Shown here one piece after another: positions 1-6,907 of a DNA stretch of 10,840 bases. How positions within the stretch are numbered: the stretch's first letter is position 1; each line of letters starts with the position of its first letter. The translations under genes and the position numbers were made by a program. The notes below the pieces were generated by a model. It worked only from the letters and a program-made list of their open reading frames with translations, was not told the origin of the DNA and did no database searches. Source of the stretch: Clostridia bacterium (lineage in GTDB: Bacteria; Bacillota; Clostridia; TANB77; CAG-508); the NCBI GenBank assembly GCA_900768805.1, contig CAAGEF010000274.1:1-10840 (forward strand), written 5' to 3'.

Positions 1-228
1 AAAAATAGGAAGAAATTAGAAGAGAATAAGCAAGCTGAATATAGACAATACTTAAGAAAAATGGGAGTTGAAGTCAAGGAACCCTTTTCTATAAGGAAAT
101 TAGGAAGAACAATTTTAGCAACGATTATTGTTTTGGGAGCAGTTGTTTTAATATTTCAAATTCCATTTATTAAAAATATGGTATTAGAAAATGATATTAT
201 TCAAAGTGTATTAAATTTATTTAAATAG
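1..228 (+). CDS. 3' end of a small membrane protein gene (5' end outside window)
   Basis: The reading frame is open from base 1 and ends at TAG 226-228, giving the last 75 residues. The visible part is a Lys/Glu/Gln-rich, probably cytoplasmic stretch (about residues 1-35), one hydrophobic segment (about 36-55, rich in I, L, V and A) and a short tail of about 18 residues. The stop lies only 5 bases before the GTG start of the penicillin-binding protein gene, so the two are very likely co-transcribed and translationally coupled. In many Bacillota the gene just before this class of PBP is ftsL, a small bitopic division protein. FtsL, however, carries a long coiled coil after its membrane helix, and the tail here is too short for that. 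I therefore do not assign ftsL; an unrelated small membrane protein is just as possible. Confidence 0.72.
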   Translation, partial: KNRKKLEENKQAEYRQYLRKMGVEVKEPFSIRKLGRTILATIIVLGAVVLIFQIPFIKNMVLENDIIQSVLNLFK

Positions 229-233
229 AGTAG

Positions 234-2489
234 GTGAGAAAAATAAAACAGAAAGCAAAAAAAAAGAGTAAGCAAGAATCTATAACTGAAAAAAAGGGGA
301 TGGATACTAGATTAAAAATAACAAGATTAGTTGCTATATTTGGTTTAGTTATAGTTTCAGGAAGTTTAGCAAGAATAACTTTTTTTCATAGTTCTGAATA
401 TAGTAAAGCTGCATATAATCAGCAAGTAAAAAATAAAATAATTAGTCCTAATAGAGGAACAATTTTTGATACAAATGGTGAAATACTTGCAATGAGTGTA
501 TCAGTTAGTACGGTTTCTATGAATCCTGGAAATGTTCTATATAGTAATGGTAAAAAAGTTCCAGAAGAGATTTTAATAGATGGATTTTGTAAATGTTTTT
601 CTTTATCTAGGGAAGAGGCAGAAAATAAAGTAAAAAGTAAATCGTCTGTTTCTGTAATTGCAAAAAAAGTTGAAAAAGAAGTTATTGATGAATTTAAAAA
701 ATGGATGGAGGAGCAAAAAATAACTTCTGGAATTAATATTGATGAAGATATGAAAAGAGAATATCCTTATAACAATCTTGCATCTAGTTTAATTGGTTTT
801 TGTGGTACAGATAATACAGGACTGGCTGGATTAGAGGATAGATGGGATAGTGTACTTACTGGAACTGCTGGTAAAGTTGTAACTGCAAACGATGTTAATG
901 GAGAAGCAATTTCAGATGAAACAGAACAATATGTTGCTGCCGAAAATGGAAGTAATTTATATTTAACAATAGATACAAATGTTCAAAGAATTGCGGAAAA
1001 ATATTTGAAACAAGCTTGTGTTGAGAATAATGCTCAAAGAGGGGGAAATGTTATAATTATGAACCCTCAGAGTGGAGATATTTTAGCAATGGCAACTTAT
1101 CCAGATTATAATTTAAATATGCCTATGGAAATATCTTCTACAGGTTTAACTGGAACTTGGGAAAATTACACTGCAGAAGAGAAAAATACTGCATTAAACA
1201 AACTTTGGAACAATAAGGCTGTTTCTTCAATGTATGAACCTGGTTCTACATTTAAAATAATAACATCAGCAGTTGGATTAGAAGAAAATATCGTGAAAAC
1301 AGATACTGCTGGAGATTTTTTCTGTAATATTATATATGAAGTAGGAGATAGGCAAATTAGATGTTGGAGTAAAAATGCACATAAAAGTCAAACTTTAAGA
1401 GAAGCTTTAGAACATTCTTGCAATCCTGCATTTATGCAATTAGGTCAAAGGATTGGTGCCAAAACATTGTATAAATATTATGACGCGTTTGGTTTTTTTG
1501 AAAAGATAGGTTCCAATATTGCAGTTTCTTATCCAGGAATTTTTAAAGAATTAGATGAAGTTGGGCCTGTTGAGCTAGCTACAATGTCTTTTGGTCAGAG
1601 ATTTACTATTTCTCCTTTACAACTCATTTCAGCTGTTTCTGCTATATGTAATGATGGTGTTTATGTAACTCCTAGAATTGTTAAACAAATTGAAAATACA
1701 GATACTGGTAGTATAGAGACTGTTGAAGTTGAAAAAGTAAGAAAAGTTATATCAAAAGAAACTTCAGAGAAAGTAAAAAATATGATGGAATCTGTTGTAA
1801 CAGATGGAACTGGTAAACATGCAAAAGTTGAGGGTTATTCTATTGGTGGAAAAAGTGGTACATCAGAGCCTACAGAACAGCATTTAGATGATGGTTATGT
1901 TGCTTCTTTTATAGCAATATCTCCAATAGAAAATACACAGGTGGTTTGTTTAGTTATTGTATATGGATTAACTGGAAATAATTATCAAGGAGGACAAGTG
2001 GCAGGACCAGTTGCTGCACAAATTTTATCAGAAGTATTACCATGTTTAGGGGTAACTTCAGATGGAACAGAAAAAATACAAAATACTGATAATAATATTG
2101 CCGTTTCAAATGTTACTAAAAAAACTGTTGCTGAAGCAAAAAGAATTCTTGAGCAAAGTGGTTTTAATGTAAAAGTAAATTGCGATGGTGATGAAAATAC
2201 TACTATAGTAACAGATCAAGTGCCTAAATCTGGAATATCATTAACAAATGGTTCTATAGTTTGTATATATGCAGACGAGAATGATGTTAGAGTATCTCAA
2301 TCTGTTCCTAATGTTAAAGGAATGTCTGTTGCTGAGGCTACTGAAGTTCTTAGAAATTTAAATTTAAATATAAAAGTTCAGGGAACAACAGGGAATATTA
2401 TTTCTCAAGAACCATATAATGGAACTGCAGTTGAAGAAGGGGCTGTTATAAATGTAGTTATAAAAGAAGAATTAACAGATACTCAATAG
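234..2489 (+). CDS. Class B penicillin-binding protein with two PASTA domains (SpoVD/PbpB type)
   Basis: This is a peptidoglycan D,D-transpeptidase that cross-links stem peptides outside the membrane, usually with a SEDS glycosyltransferase during septation or spore cortex synthesis. The 751 residues run in order: a Lys-rich cytoplasmic start (1-22), one membrane helix (about 28-50), the PBP dimerisation domain opening with the RGTIFDTNGE motif near residue 75, and the transpeptidase domain. The latter has all three active-site motifs: S338-T-F-K341 (nucleophile S338), S395-C-N397 and K540-S-G-T543. Two PASTA domains follow (about 622-685 and 690-747). Two PASTA domains resemble Bacillus PbpB, while many clostridial homologues are named SpoVD, so the division or sporulation role is undecided. 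The start is GTG at 234, the first possible one after an in-frame TAG at 231. Its ribosome site is weak, which fits coupling to the upstream stop 5 bases away. ATG 300 would lack a correctly spaced site. The function call is firm and the exact paralogue is not. Confidence 0.95.
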   Translation: MRKIKQKAKKKSKQESITEKKGMDTRLKITRLVAIFGLVIVSGSLARITFFHSSEYSKAAYNQQVKNKIISPNRGTIFDTNGEILAMSVSVSTVSMNPGNVLYSNGKKVPEEILIDGFCKCFSLSREEAENKVKSKSSVSVIAKKVEKEVIDEFKKWMEEQKITSGINIDEDMKREYPYNNLASSLIGFCGTDNTGLAGLEDRWDSVLTGTAGKVVTANDVNGEAISDETEQYVAAENGSNLYLTIDTNVQRIAEKYLKQACVENNAQRGGNVIIMNPQSGDILAMATYPDYNLNMPMEISSTGLTGTWENYTAEEKNTALNKLWNNKAVSSMYEPGSTFKIITSAVGLEENIVKTDTAGDFFCNIIYEVGDRQIRCWSKNAHKSQTLREALEHSCNPAFMQLGQRIGAKTLYKYYDAFGFFEKIGSNIAVSYPGIFKELDEVGPVELATMSFGQRFTISPLQLISAVSAICNDGVYVTPRIVKQIENTDTGSIETVEVEKVRKVISKETSEKVKNMMESVVTDGTGKHAKVEGYSIGGKSGTSEPTEQHLDDGYVASFIAISPIENTQVVCLVIVYGLTGNNYQGGQVAGPVAAQILSEVLPCLGVTSDGTEKIQNTDNNIAVSNVTKKTVAEAKRILEQSGFNVKVNCDGDENTTIVTDQVPKSGISLTNGSIVCIYADENDVRVSQSVPNVKGMSVAEATEVLRNLNLNIKVQGTTGNIISQEPYNGTAVEEGAVINVVIKEELTDTQ

Positions 2490-2579
2490 TAATATTCATA
2501 AATTAAATATTAATAATCATATAATTTATCAAGAGTAAATGTTTGAAGTTTCAAACAAATGAAAGGATTGATATTTTAT

Positions 2580-3428
2580 ATGATTATTTTTTTTAAGATG
2601 CAAGCTTTAGGCAATGATTTTATTGTTATAGATTGTATGAAAGAAACACCTAAGTATAATCTTAGTATTTTATCTAAATTTTTATGTGATAGACATTTTA
2701 GTGTTGGTGGAGATGGAGTGATTTATTTTTATAAAAGTAAAGTTGCTGATATTAGAATGAGAATTTTTAATAGTGATGGAAGTGAAGCCGAAATGTGTGG
2801 TAATGGAATTCGTTGTTTGGCTAAATTTTTATATGATAAGGAGATTATAAGAGAAAATGAATTTAAGATAGAAACTATTGCAGGAATAAAAAATATAAAA
2901 TTACATTTAATGAATAATAAAGTTGATAAAATTGAAGTAAATATGGGAAAAGTTAGTTTTGATTTAAATTCAGTTCCTGTTTATTTACCTAAAATAAATA
3001 TTAAAGATGAAATTCCAGATATTGAAATAAATCATAAAGATAGACTTTATAAATTTAATTCTGTTTCAGTTGGAAATCCTCATTCTGTATGTTTTGTGAA
3101 TAATTTTGATGATTTTAGTTTTCAAGAGATTGGCAAATTAGTAGAAAATTACAAATACTTTCCAAAGAAAACTAATGTAGAGTTTGTAATAGTTGAAAAT
3201 AAATCTAAAATAAAAGTTAGAGTATGGGAAAGAGGAGTAGGGAGGACTCTTGGGTGTGGAACTGGTGCAATAGCTTCAGCTGCAGTGGCTATGAAAAAGT
3301 TATACACAGAATGTGATTTGATTGTGGAATTAGAAGGTGGAACTGTAGAAGTAAAGAATATTGATGAAACTATGTACCTAATAGGTGGAGCAGAATTTCT
3401 TTATACAGGAGAAATTTCGAATTTATAA
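2580..3428 (+). CDS. dapF: Diaminopimelate epimerase
   Basis: DapF is the cytoplasmic, cofactor-independent epimerase that turns LL-diaminopimelate into the meso form used for lysine and for the peptidoglycan stem peptide. From ATG 2580 the protein has 282 residues, normal for the family. The two catalytic cysteines are present: C73 in EMCGNGIRC and C226 in GCGTGA. Substrate-binding residues are also conserved: N12 (LGNDF), N64 (FNSDGS), N166 (GNPHS), N199 (TNVEF) and E217-R218 (WERG). An in-frame ATG at 2559 exists, but the AAAGGA at 2562-2567 lies inside that extension and can only serve the ATG at 2580. The protein from 2580 also begins close to the canonical FxKMxxLGNDF start. The gene lies 90 bases after the PBP gene with no strong terminator between, so read-through is likely. 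It converges with murE. The identity is certain and the start fairly sure. Confidence 0.96.
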   Translation: MIIFFKMQALGNDFIVIDCMKETPKYNLSILSKFLCDRHFSVGGDGVIYFYKSKVADIRMRIFNSDGSEAEMCGNGIRCLAKFLYDKEIIRENEFKIETIAGIKNIKLHLMNNKVDKIEVNMGKVSFDLNSVPVYLPKINIKDEIPDIEINHKDRLYKFNSVSVGNPHSVCFVNNFDDFSFQEIGKLVENYKYFPKKTNVEFVIVENKSKIKVRVWERGVGRTLGCGTGAIASAAVAMKKLYTECDLIVELEGGTVEVKNIDETMYLIGGAEFLYTGEISNL

Positions 3429-3461
3429 AATTAACAATTATGAAGATATAAGGATGTGATT

Positions 3462-3498
3462 AAAAAAATCCCAAAGAAACTTTTCGAATCTTTGGGAT
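3462..3498 (-). terminator. Intrinsic terminator of murE, shared with the end of dapF
   Basis: A 10-bp perfect stem (ATCCCAAAGA 3468-3477 with TCTTTGGGAT 3489-3498) closes an 11-base loop. Read on the minus strand it is followed by a seven-T run (complement of 3462-3468) just after the murE stop, a textbook intrinsic terminator. Read on the plus strand the hairpin is followed only by AAAATTTATTTT, so it would end dapF transcripts less efficiently. The hairpin sits between the convergent dapF and murE genes. Confidence 0.88.
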
Positions 3499-3503
3499 AA
3501 AAT

Positions 3504-4994
3504 TTATTTTACTTCACCATTTGCAATCATTTCATCAATAATCTGAGATATTACAACTCTTTCATTATAAGGATGTTTTACACCATTTTTCTCTAAATAA
3601 AGGTCATGCCCTAAACCTGGGATTACAATAATATCACCTTTTTGAGCAATTGAAATTGCATATTTTATGCCTTCTGTTCTATCTACAATTATTTTATATG
3701 GCTTTCCAGTAGGAATAATTCCTTTTTCAATATCTTTTAATATTTGAAGAGGATCTTCAGTTCGCACTTGATCTGACATTAGAACTGTAAAATCTGCTAA
3801 TCTACCAGAAATTTCTCCCATTATTGGCCTTTTTGCTTTATCTCTATCTCCTCCAACTCCCCAAGCACATATTATTTTACCTTTTGCATAGGATTTTACT
3901 GCAGTTAAAATGCTTTCTAAACTAGAAGGAGTATGAGCATAATCTATCATTATTGTAAGTCCTAATTTATTAGGGACAAGTTCACTTCTTCCTAATACTT
4001 TTAAATCTTTTAAAGCATTACGAACTTCGTTTGCATTAATATCAAATAGAGAAGCAACAGAAATTGAACCTAATGCGTTGTAAATACTAAATTTTCCTGG
4101 TATTGATGCTACAATTTGCTCTGGTTTTCCATTTATAGAAATTTCAAAATCTATATGGGAATCTGTTATTGTAATTTTTTCAGGGTTTGCTTTAAAATCT
4201 GAATCATTATCAATTGAAAATGTTATGATATTTTTTTCTGGTAAAATAGAACTAATGGTTTTTACTTTTTCATCATCATTATTTATAATAATATTTTTTG
4301 CGATTCTTAATAGTTTTAATTTGCAATTAAAATAATCCTCCATATCAGGATGTTCATTTTTACTGATATGATCTTCTGAAAGATTTGTGAATAATGCTAC
4401 ATCAAATTCACAACCAGTAACTCTATCTAACTTCATTGCTTGTGATGATACTTCAATAATTGCAACATCAACATTTTTTTCTACCATCATTGAGAGATAT
4501 TTTTGAATTTCTATGCTTTCTGGTGTGGTTCTGTCTGTATCTTCAATTTTTTCTTTATTTATATATACAGCAATACTTCCAATTAAACCAACTTTTAATC
4601 CTTTTTCTTCAAGAAGTGATTTAATCATAAAAGTAGATGTAGTTTTTCCTTTTGTTCCAGTAACTCCAATAAGTTTTAATTTTTTAGATGGATTATCATA
4701 AAAATTGCATGCAAGTACTGCTAGTGCTTTTCTAGTGTTTTTTACAGATATGATAGGAATATTATAATTCAAAGTGCTTATATCAACATCTGGTTCTACA
4801 ACAATTGCAATTGCTCCATTTTCGATTGCACTTGGAATAAAATCAATTCCATTTTTAGAAAAACCATTTATTGCAACAAATAATCCTCCTTGTTTAATTT
4901 TTCTGGAATCAGAATGAATATTTGTGATTTCTATTTCTAAATTCCCTTTTTCATTTAAAATTTCAATATTTTTAAGTAAATCTTTAAGTTTCAT
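3504..4994 (-). CDS. murE: UDP-MurNAc-tripeptide synthetase (MurE-type Mur ligase)
   Basis: This cytoplasmic ATP-dependent ligase adds the third amino acid, expected here to be meso-diaminopimelate, to UDP-MurNAc-L-Ala-D-Glu. The 496 residues show the three Mur ligase domains. They are an N-terminal nucleotide-sugar domain (1-105, with HSDSRKI at 27-33), a central ATPase domain with P-loop GTKGKT (113-118), TTPES (156-160), EVSS (181-184) and the likely carbamylated lysine K225, and a C-terminal domain with DYAHTP (351-356) and GGDRDKAKRP (381-390). The motif tied to DAP recognition, normally DNPR, reads D408-Q-V-R411, and the usual GKGHE reads G460-L-G-H-D464. Substrate choice is therefore less certain than the family. 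The neighbours dapF and dapL favour DAP. The start has AAAGGA 10 bases upstream on its strand. The gene is monocistronic, with its own promoter and terminator, and is detached from the dcw gene order. CapB-like or other MurE paralogues are the alternative. Confidence 0.9.
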   Translation of the reverse strand: MKLKDLLKNIEILNEKGNLEIEITNIHSDSRKIKQGGLFVAINGFSKNGIDFIPSAIENGAIAIVVEPDVDISTLNYNIPIISVKNTRKALAVLACNFYDNPSKKLKLIGVTGTKGKTTSTFMIKSLLEEKGLKVGLIGSIAVYINKEKIEDTDRTTPESIEIQKYLSMMVEKNVDVAIIEVSSQAMKLDRVTGCEFDVALFTNLSEDHISKNEHPDMEDYFNCKLKLLRIAKNIIINNDDEKVKTISSILPEKNIITFSIDNDSDFKANPEKITITDSHIDFEISINGKPEQIVASIPGKFSIYNALGSISVASLFDINANEVRNALKDLKVLGRSELVPNKLGLTIMIDYAHTPSSLESILTAVKSYAKGKIICAWGVGGDRDKAKRPIMGEISGRLADFTVLMSDQVRTEDPLQILKDIEKGIIPTGKPYKIIVDRTEGIKYAISIAQKGDIIVIPGLGHDLYLEKNGVKHPYNERVVISQIIDEMIANGEVK

Positions 4995-5004
4995 AAGATA
5001 TTAT

Positions 5005-5019
5005 TCCTTTCTTAAAGGA
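5005..5019 (-). promoter_or_regulatory. Hairpin covering the murE ribosome binding site
   Basis: On the minus strand TCCTTT, loop AAG, AAAGGA forms a perfect 6-bp stem. Its 3' arm (5005-5010) is the murE Shine-Dalgarno sequence, 10 bases before the ATG. The structure lies in the roughly 60-base leader between the predicted murE transcription start and the gene. It could mask the ribosome site. The stem is short and mostly A-U, so it may be only marginally stable. A regulatory role is inference. Confidence 0.4.
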
Positions 5020-5064
5020 CAAATCGAAAAATAAACTGTTATTTTTCAAATTTTTTGTAAAGTG

Positions 5065-5093
5065 ATTATATATCTTTTGGAATAAAATGTAAA
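5065..5093 (-). promoter_or_regulatory. Sigma-A-type promoter of murE
   Basis: Read on the minus strand, a -35 box TTTACA (5088-5093) is followed by a 17-base spacer and a perfect -10 box TATAAT (5065-5070). Transcription would start near 5058, leaving a leader of about 60 bases before the murE ATG. The region is AT-rich, so chance matches occur, but the spacing, orientation and position all fit. Confidence 0.66.
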
Positions 5094-5180
5094 GTAATTT
5101 TATGTTAAACAAAAAGTTTGTTTTTTATTCATATTTTAGAATTTATGAAATTAAATTAATTTTTTAGAAGAATGAAATAA

Positions 5181-5210
5181 AAAAAGCTCCAGACAGGTCT
5201 AGAGCTTTTT
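5181..5210 (-). terminator. Intrinsic terminator of the small membrane protein gene
   Basis: AAAAAGCTC (5181-5189) pairs with GAGCTTTTT (5202-5210), with an inner AGA/TCT pairing after one C-A mismatch and a CAGG loop. On the minus strand the stem runs into a T-rich tail (TTTTTTTATTT) shortly after the stop at 5228. The stem is almost symmetric, so it could also stop plus-strand transcription. The rest of 4995-5227 holds only the murE promoter and leader; I see no gene there. Confidence 0.85.
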
Positions 5211-5227
5211 GTTCTAAAATGAACGAT

Positions 5228-5470
5228 TTAAAACCATACTTTGAATAGTTCGCTCATTCCCAACAATAAAAATAGATCCAACATAATCAAAAGTAAAGCT
5301 GTGATTACTTTCAAATCAAAAAGTTCAACAAAAGCACCAATGACTAATGCAATAGCAATAAGTATCATAACCAAAAATGCTATGGCTTTCGCTACAAATG
5401 GAATGCTAAGTATTAGGAAAGCAACTACCAAAATAATAATAAAAACGATCAACCGTAAAAATTTTTTCAT
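5228..5470 (-). CDS. Small hydrophobic membrane protein, three predicted helices, unknown function
   Basis: The product is an 80-residue protein starting MKKFLRL. Nearly the whole chain is hydrophobic, with probable membrane segments at about residues 6-24, 28-47 and 55-71, short Lys-containing turns and no Cys or His. The start at 5470 was chosen because CTCCTT at 5480-5485 gives an AAGGAG site on the minus strand, 9 bases upstream. A longer in-frame version beginning at 5554 would start inside the promoter and is rejected. The gene has its own strong promoter and terminator, so it is a genuine single-gene unit and not a shadow frame. I do not recognise the family. The size and helix pattern recall small holin-like or accessory membrane proteins, but nothing here proves a function. 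Confidence 0.78.
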   Translation of the reverse strand: MKKFLRLIVFIIILVVAFLILSIPFVAKAIAFLVMILIAIALVIGAFVELFDLKVITALLLIMLDLFLLLGMSELFKVWF

Positions 5471-5525
5471 AGAACAAATCTCCTTTTGGTTTTGATTACA
5501 GTTTCCATAATAAATATATATATAA

Positions 5526-5554
5526 ATTATACCATACATTATTGATTTTTTCAA
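5526..5554 (-). promoter_or_regulatory. Extended -10 promoter of the small membrane protein gene
   Basis: On the minus strand a -35 box TTGAAA (5549-5554), a 17-base spacer and a perfect TATAAT (5526-5531) preceded by TGG make an extended -10 promoter. The start would be near 5519, giving a leader of about 50 bases. It is divergent from the dapL promoter, with 10 bases between the two -35 boxes. Confidence 0.8.
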
Positions 5555-5564
5555 TCTAACTCTA

Positions 5565-5593
5565 TTGAAAAATAAAACTCAAAATGATATAAA
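5565..5593 (+). promoter_or_regulatory. Promoter of the dapL operon
   Basis: A -35 box TTGAAA (5565-5570), a 17-base spacer and TATAAA (5588-5593) preceded by TGA form an extended -10 promoter. The predicted start near 5600 leaves a leader of about 57 bases before dapL, too short for a lysine riboswitch. Together with the opposing -35 box, TTTCAA and TTGAAA form an inverted repeat (5549-5570). Confidence 0.72.
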
Positions 5594-5656
5594 TAAATAT
5601 ATTTAAGAATAATAATTTATTTTTGAGAAGCATATCAATCATTTAGGGAGGCTAAA

Positions 5657-6889
5657 ATGATTAAAATTAATGAAAATTTTTTAGAATTGCAAGCAAGTTA
5701 TTTATTTTCAACTATTGCAAAAAAAGTGAAAGAGTTTCAAGAGAAAAATCCTGAAGCAAAAATTATTAAATTAGGAATAGGAGATGTTACAAGACCTTTA
5801 GTTCCAGAAGTAACAAAGGCTATGAAAAAAGCTGTTGATGAAATGGGAGAACCAAATACATTTAAAGGTTATGGTTTAGAACAAGGTTATGAATTTTTGA
5901 GACAAAAAATTTCTGAATATGATTATAAAAAAAGAGGAATTGATATTACTATTGATGAAATATTTGTATCTGATGGTTCTAAATGTGATACTGGAAATAT
6001 AGGAGATATATTAGGTTTAGATAATATTGTTGCAATTACAGATCCAGTATATCCAGTATATTTAGATACTAATGTAATGGCTGGAAGAAGTGGGAAATTT
6101 AATGAAGAAAAAGGAGTATACGAAAATGTAGTATATATACCAACTAATTCAGAAAATAATTTTGTACCAGAATTACCAAGTAAAGTTCCTGATATTATTT
6201 ATTTATGTTTGCCAAATAATCCCACTGGAACTACTTTAACTAAAGAGCAATTATCAAAATGGGTTAAATATGCTAAAGAAAATAAAGCTTTAATATTATT
6301 TGATTCGGCTTATGAGGCTTTTATAACAGAAGAAAATGTTCCTCATAGTATATATGAAATAGAGGGCGCAAAAGATGTTGCAATCGAATTTAGAAGTTTT
6401 TCAAAAACTGCTGGATTTACAGGAGTAAGATGTGCATATACTGTTGTTCCAAAGCAATTAAAAGGATATACAAAGACAGGAAAAGAAATAGGATTAAACG
6501 GGTTATGGAATAGAAGACATGGAACAAAATTTAATGGTGTTTCTTATATTGTTCAAAGAGGAGCAGAAGCAATTTACTCTGAAGAAGGTCAAAAACAAAT
6601 AAAAGAGAATATAAAATATTATTTAAATAATGCTAAAATAATAAGAGAAGGCTTAGAAGCTTGTGGATATACTTGTTATGGAGGAATTAATGCACCATAT
6701 GTATGGTTAAAAGTGCCAGATGGAATTTCTTCTTGGGAATTTTTTGACAAATTACTACAAGAATGTAATATAGTAGGAACTCCTGGAGTTGGATTTGGTC
6801 CATGCGGTGAAGGATACTTTAGATTAACAGGATTTGGGACTAGAGAAAATACTGAAGAAGCTATTGAAAGAATAAAATCAATGAAATAA
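5657..6889 (+). CDS. dapL: LL-diaminopimelate aminotransferase
   Basis: DapL converts tetrahydrodipicolinate plus glutamate to LL-diaminopimelate in one cytoplasmic PLP-dependent step, bypassing the succinylase and acetylase routes; DapF then makes the meso form. The 410 residues match the usual DapL length. Fold-type I aminotransferase features are visible: the N-terminal GIGDVTRPL (41-49), GYGLEQGY (71-78), NNPTG (187-191), the cofactor-contacting D216 and Y219 (FDSAYEAF), the Schiff-base lysine K250 in SFSKTAGFTGVR, the conserved R258, and the C-terminal substrate arginine R388 (YFRLTGFG). ATG 5657 has AGGGAGG at 5645-5651, 5 bases upstream. It is the first gene of a run with the metallo-beta-lactamase-fold gene 18 bases downstream. 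It lies about 2.2 kb from dapF but on its own promoter. The identity is firm because the DapL-specific N-terminal and lysine-loop motifs are all present. Confidence 0.96.
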   Translation: MIKINENFLELQASYLFSTIAKKVKEFQEKNPEAKIIKLGIGDVTRPLVPEVTKAMKKAVDEMGEPNTFKGYGLEQGYEFLRQKISEYDYKKRGIDITIDEIFVSDGSKCDTGNIGDILGLDNIVAITDPVYPVYLDTNVMAGRSGKFNEEKGVYENVVYIPTNSENNFVPELPSKVPDIIYLCLPNNPTGTTLTKEQLSKWVKYAKENKALILFDSAYEAFITEENVPHSIYEIEGAKDVAIEFRSFSKTAGFTGVRCAYTVVPKQLKGYTKTGKEIGLNGLWNRRHGTKFNGVSYIVQRGAEAIYSEEGQKQIKENIKYYLNNAKIIREGLEACGYTCYGGINAPYVWLKVPDGISSWEFFDKLLQECNIVGTPGVGFGPCGEGYFRLTGFGTRENTEEAIERIKSMK

Positions 6890-6907
6890 ACAAGAGAGGA
6901 TAAAAAT

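Noticed and set aside
2520..2525. TATAAT before dapF as a separate promoter
   Set aside because: No acceptable -35 box lies 16-18 bases upstream, and TATAAT matches are expected by chance in such AT-rich spacers.
4513..4701. 62-residue plus-strand ORF inside murE
   Set aside because: It lies wholly opposite the conserved murE ATPase domain, has no ribosome site and reads as a biased-composition shadow.
5104..5128. AAAC...GTTT followed by T-run as a plus-strand terminator
   Set aside because: The stem is only about 4 bp, and no plus-strand gene ends nearby.
5241..5495. 84-residue plus-strand ORF over the small membrane protein gene
   Set aside because: It is antisense to a gene with its own promoter, ribosome site and terminator. 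Its Ser/Lys/Ile-rich sequence is what the reverse of a hydrophobic gene gives.
5471..5554. Longer N-terminus for the small membrane protein, from 5554
   Set aside because: The extension would begin inside the -35 box of its own promoter, lacks a ribosome site and has a Tyr/Ile run made by a TATATA stretch.
5595..5656. Lysine riboswitch in the dapL leader
   Set aside because: The leader is only about 57 bases with no G/C-rich helices, far short of a lysine riboswitch.
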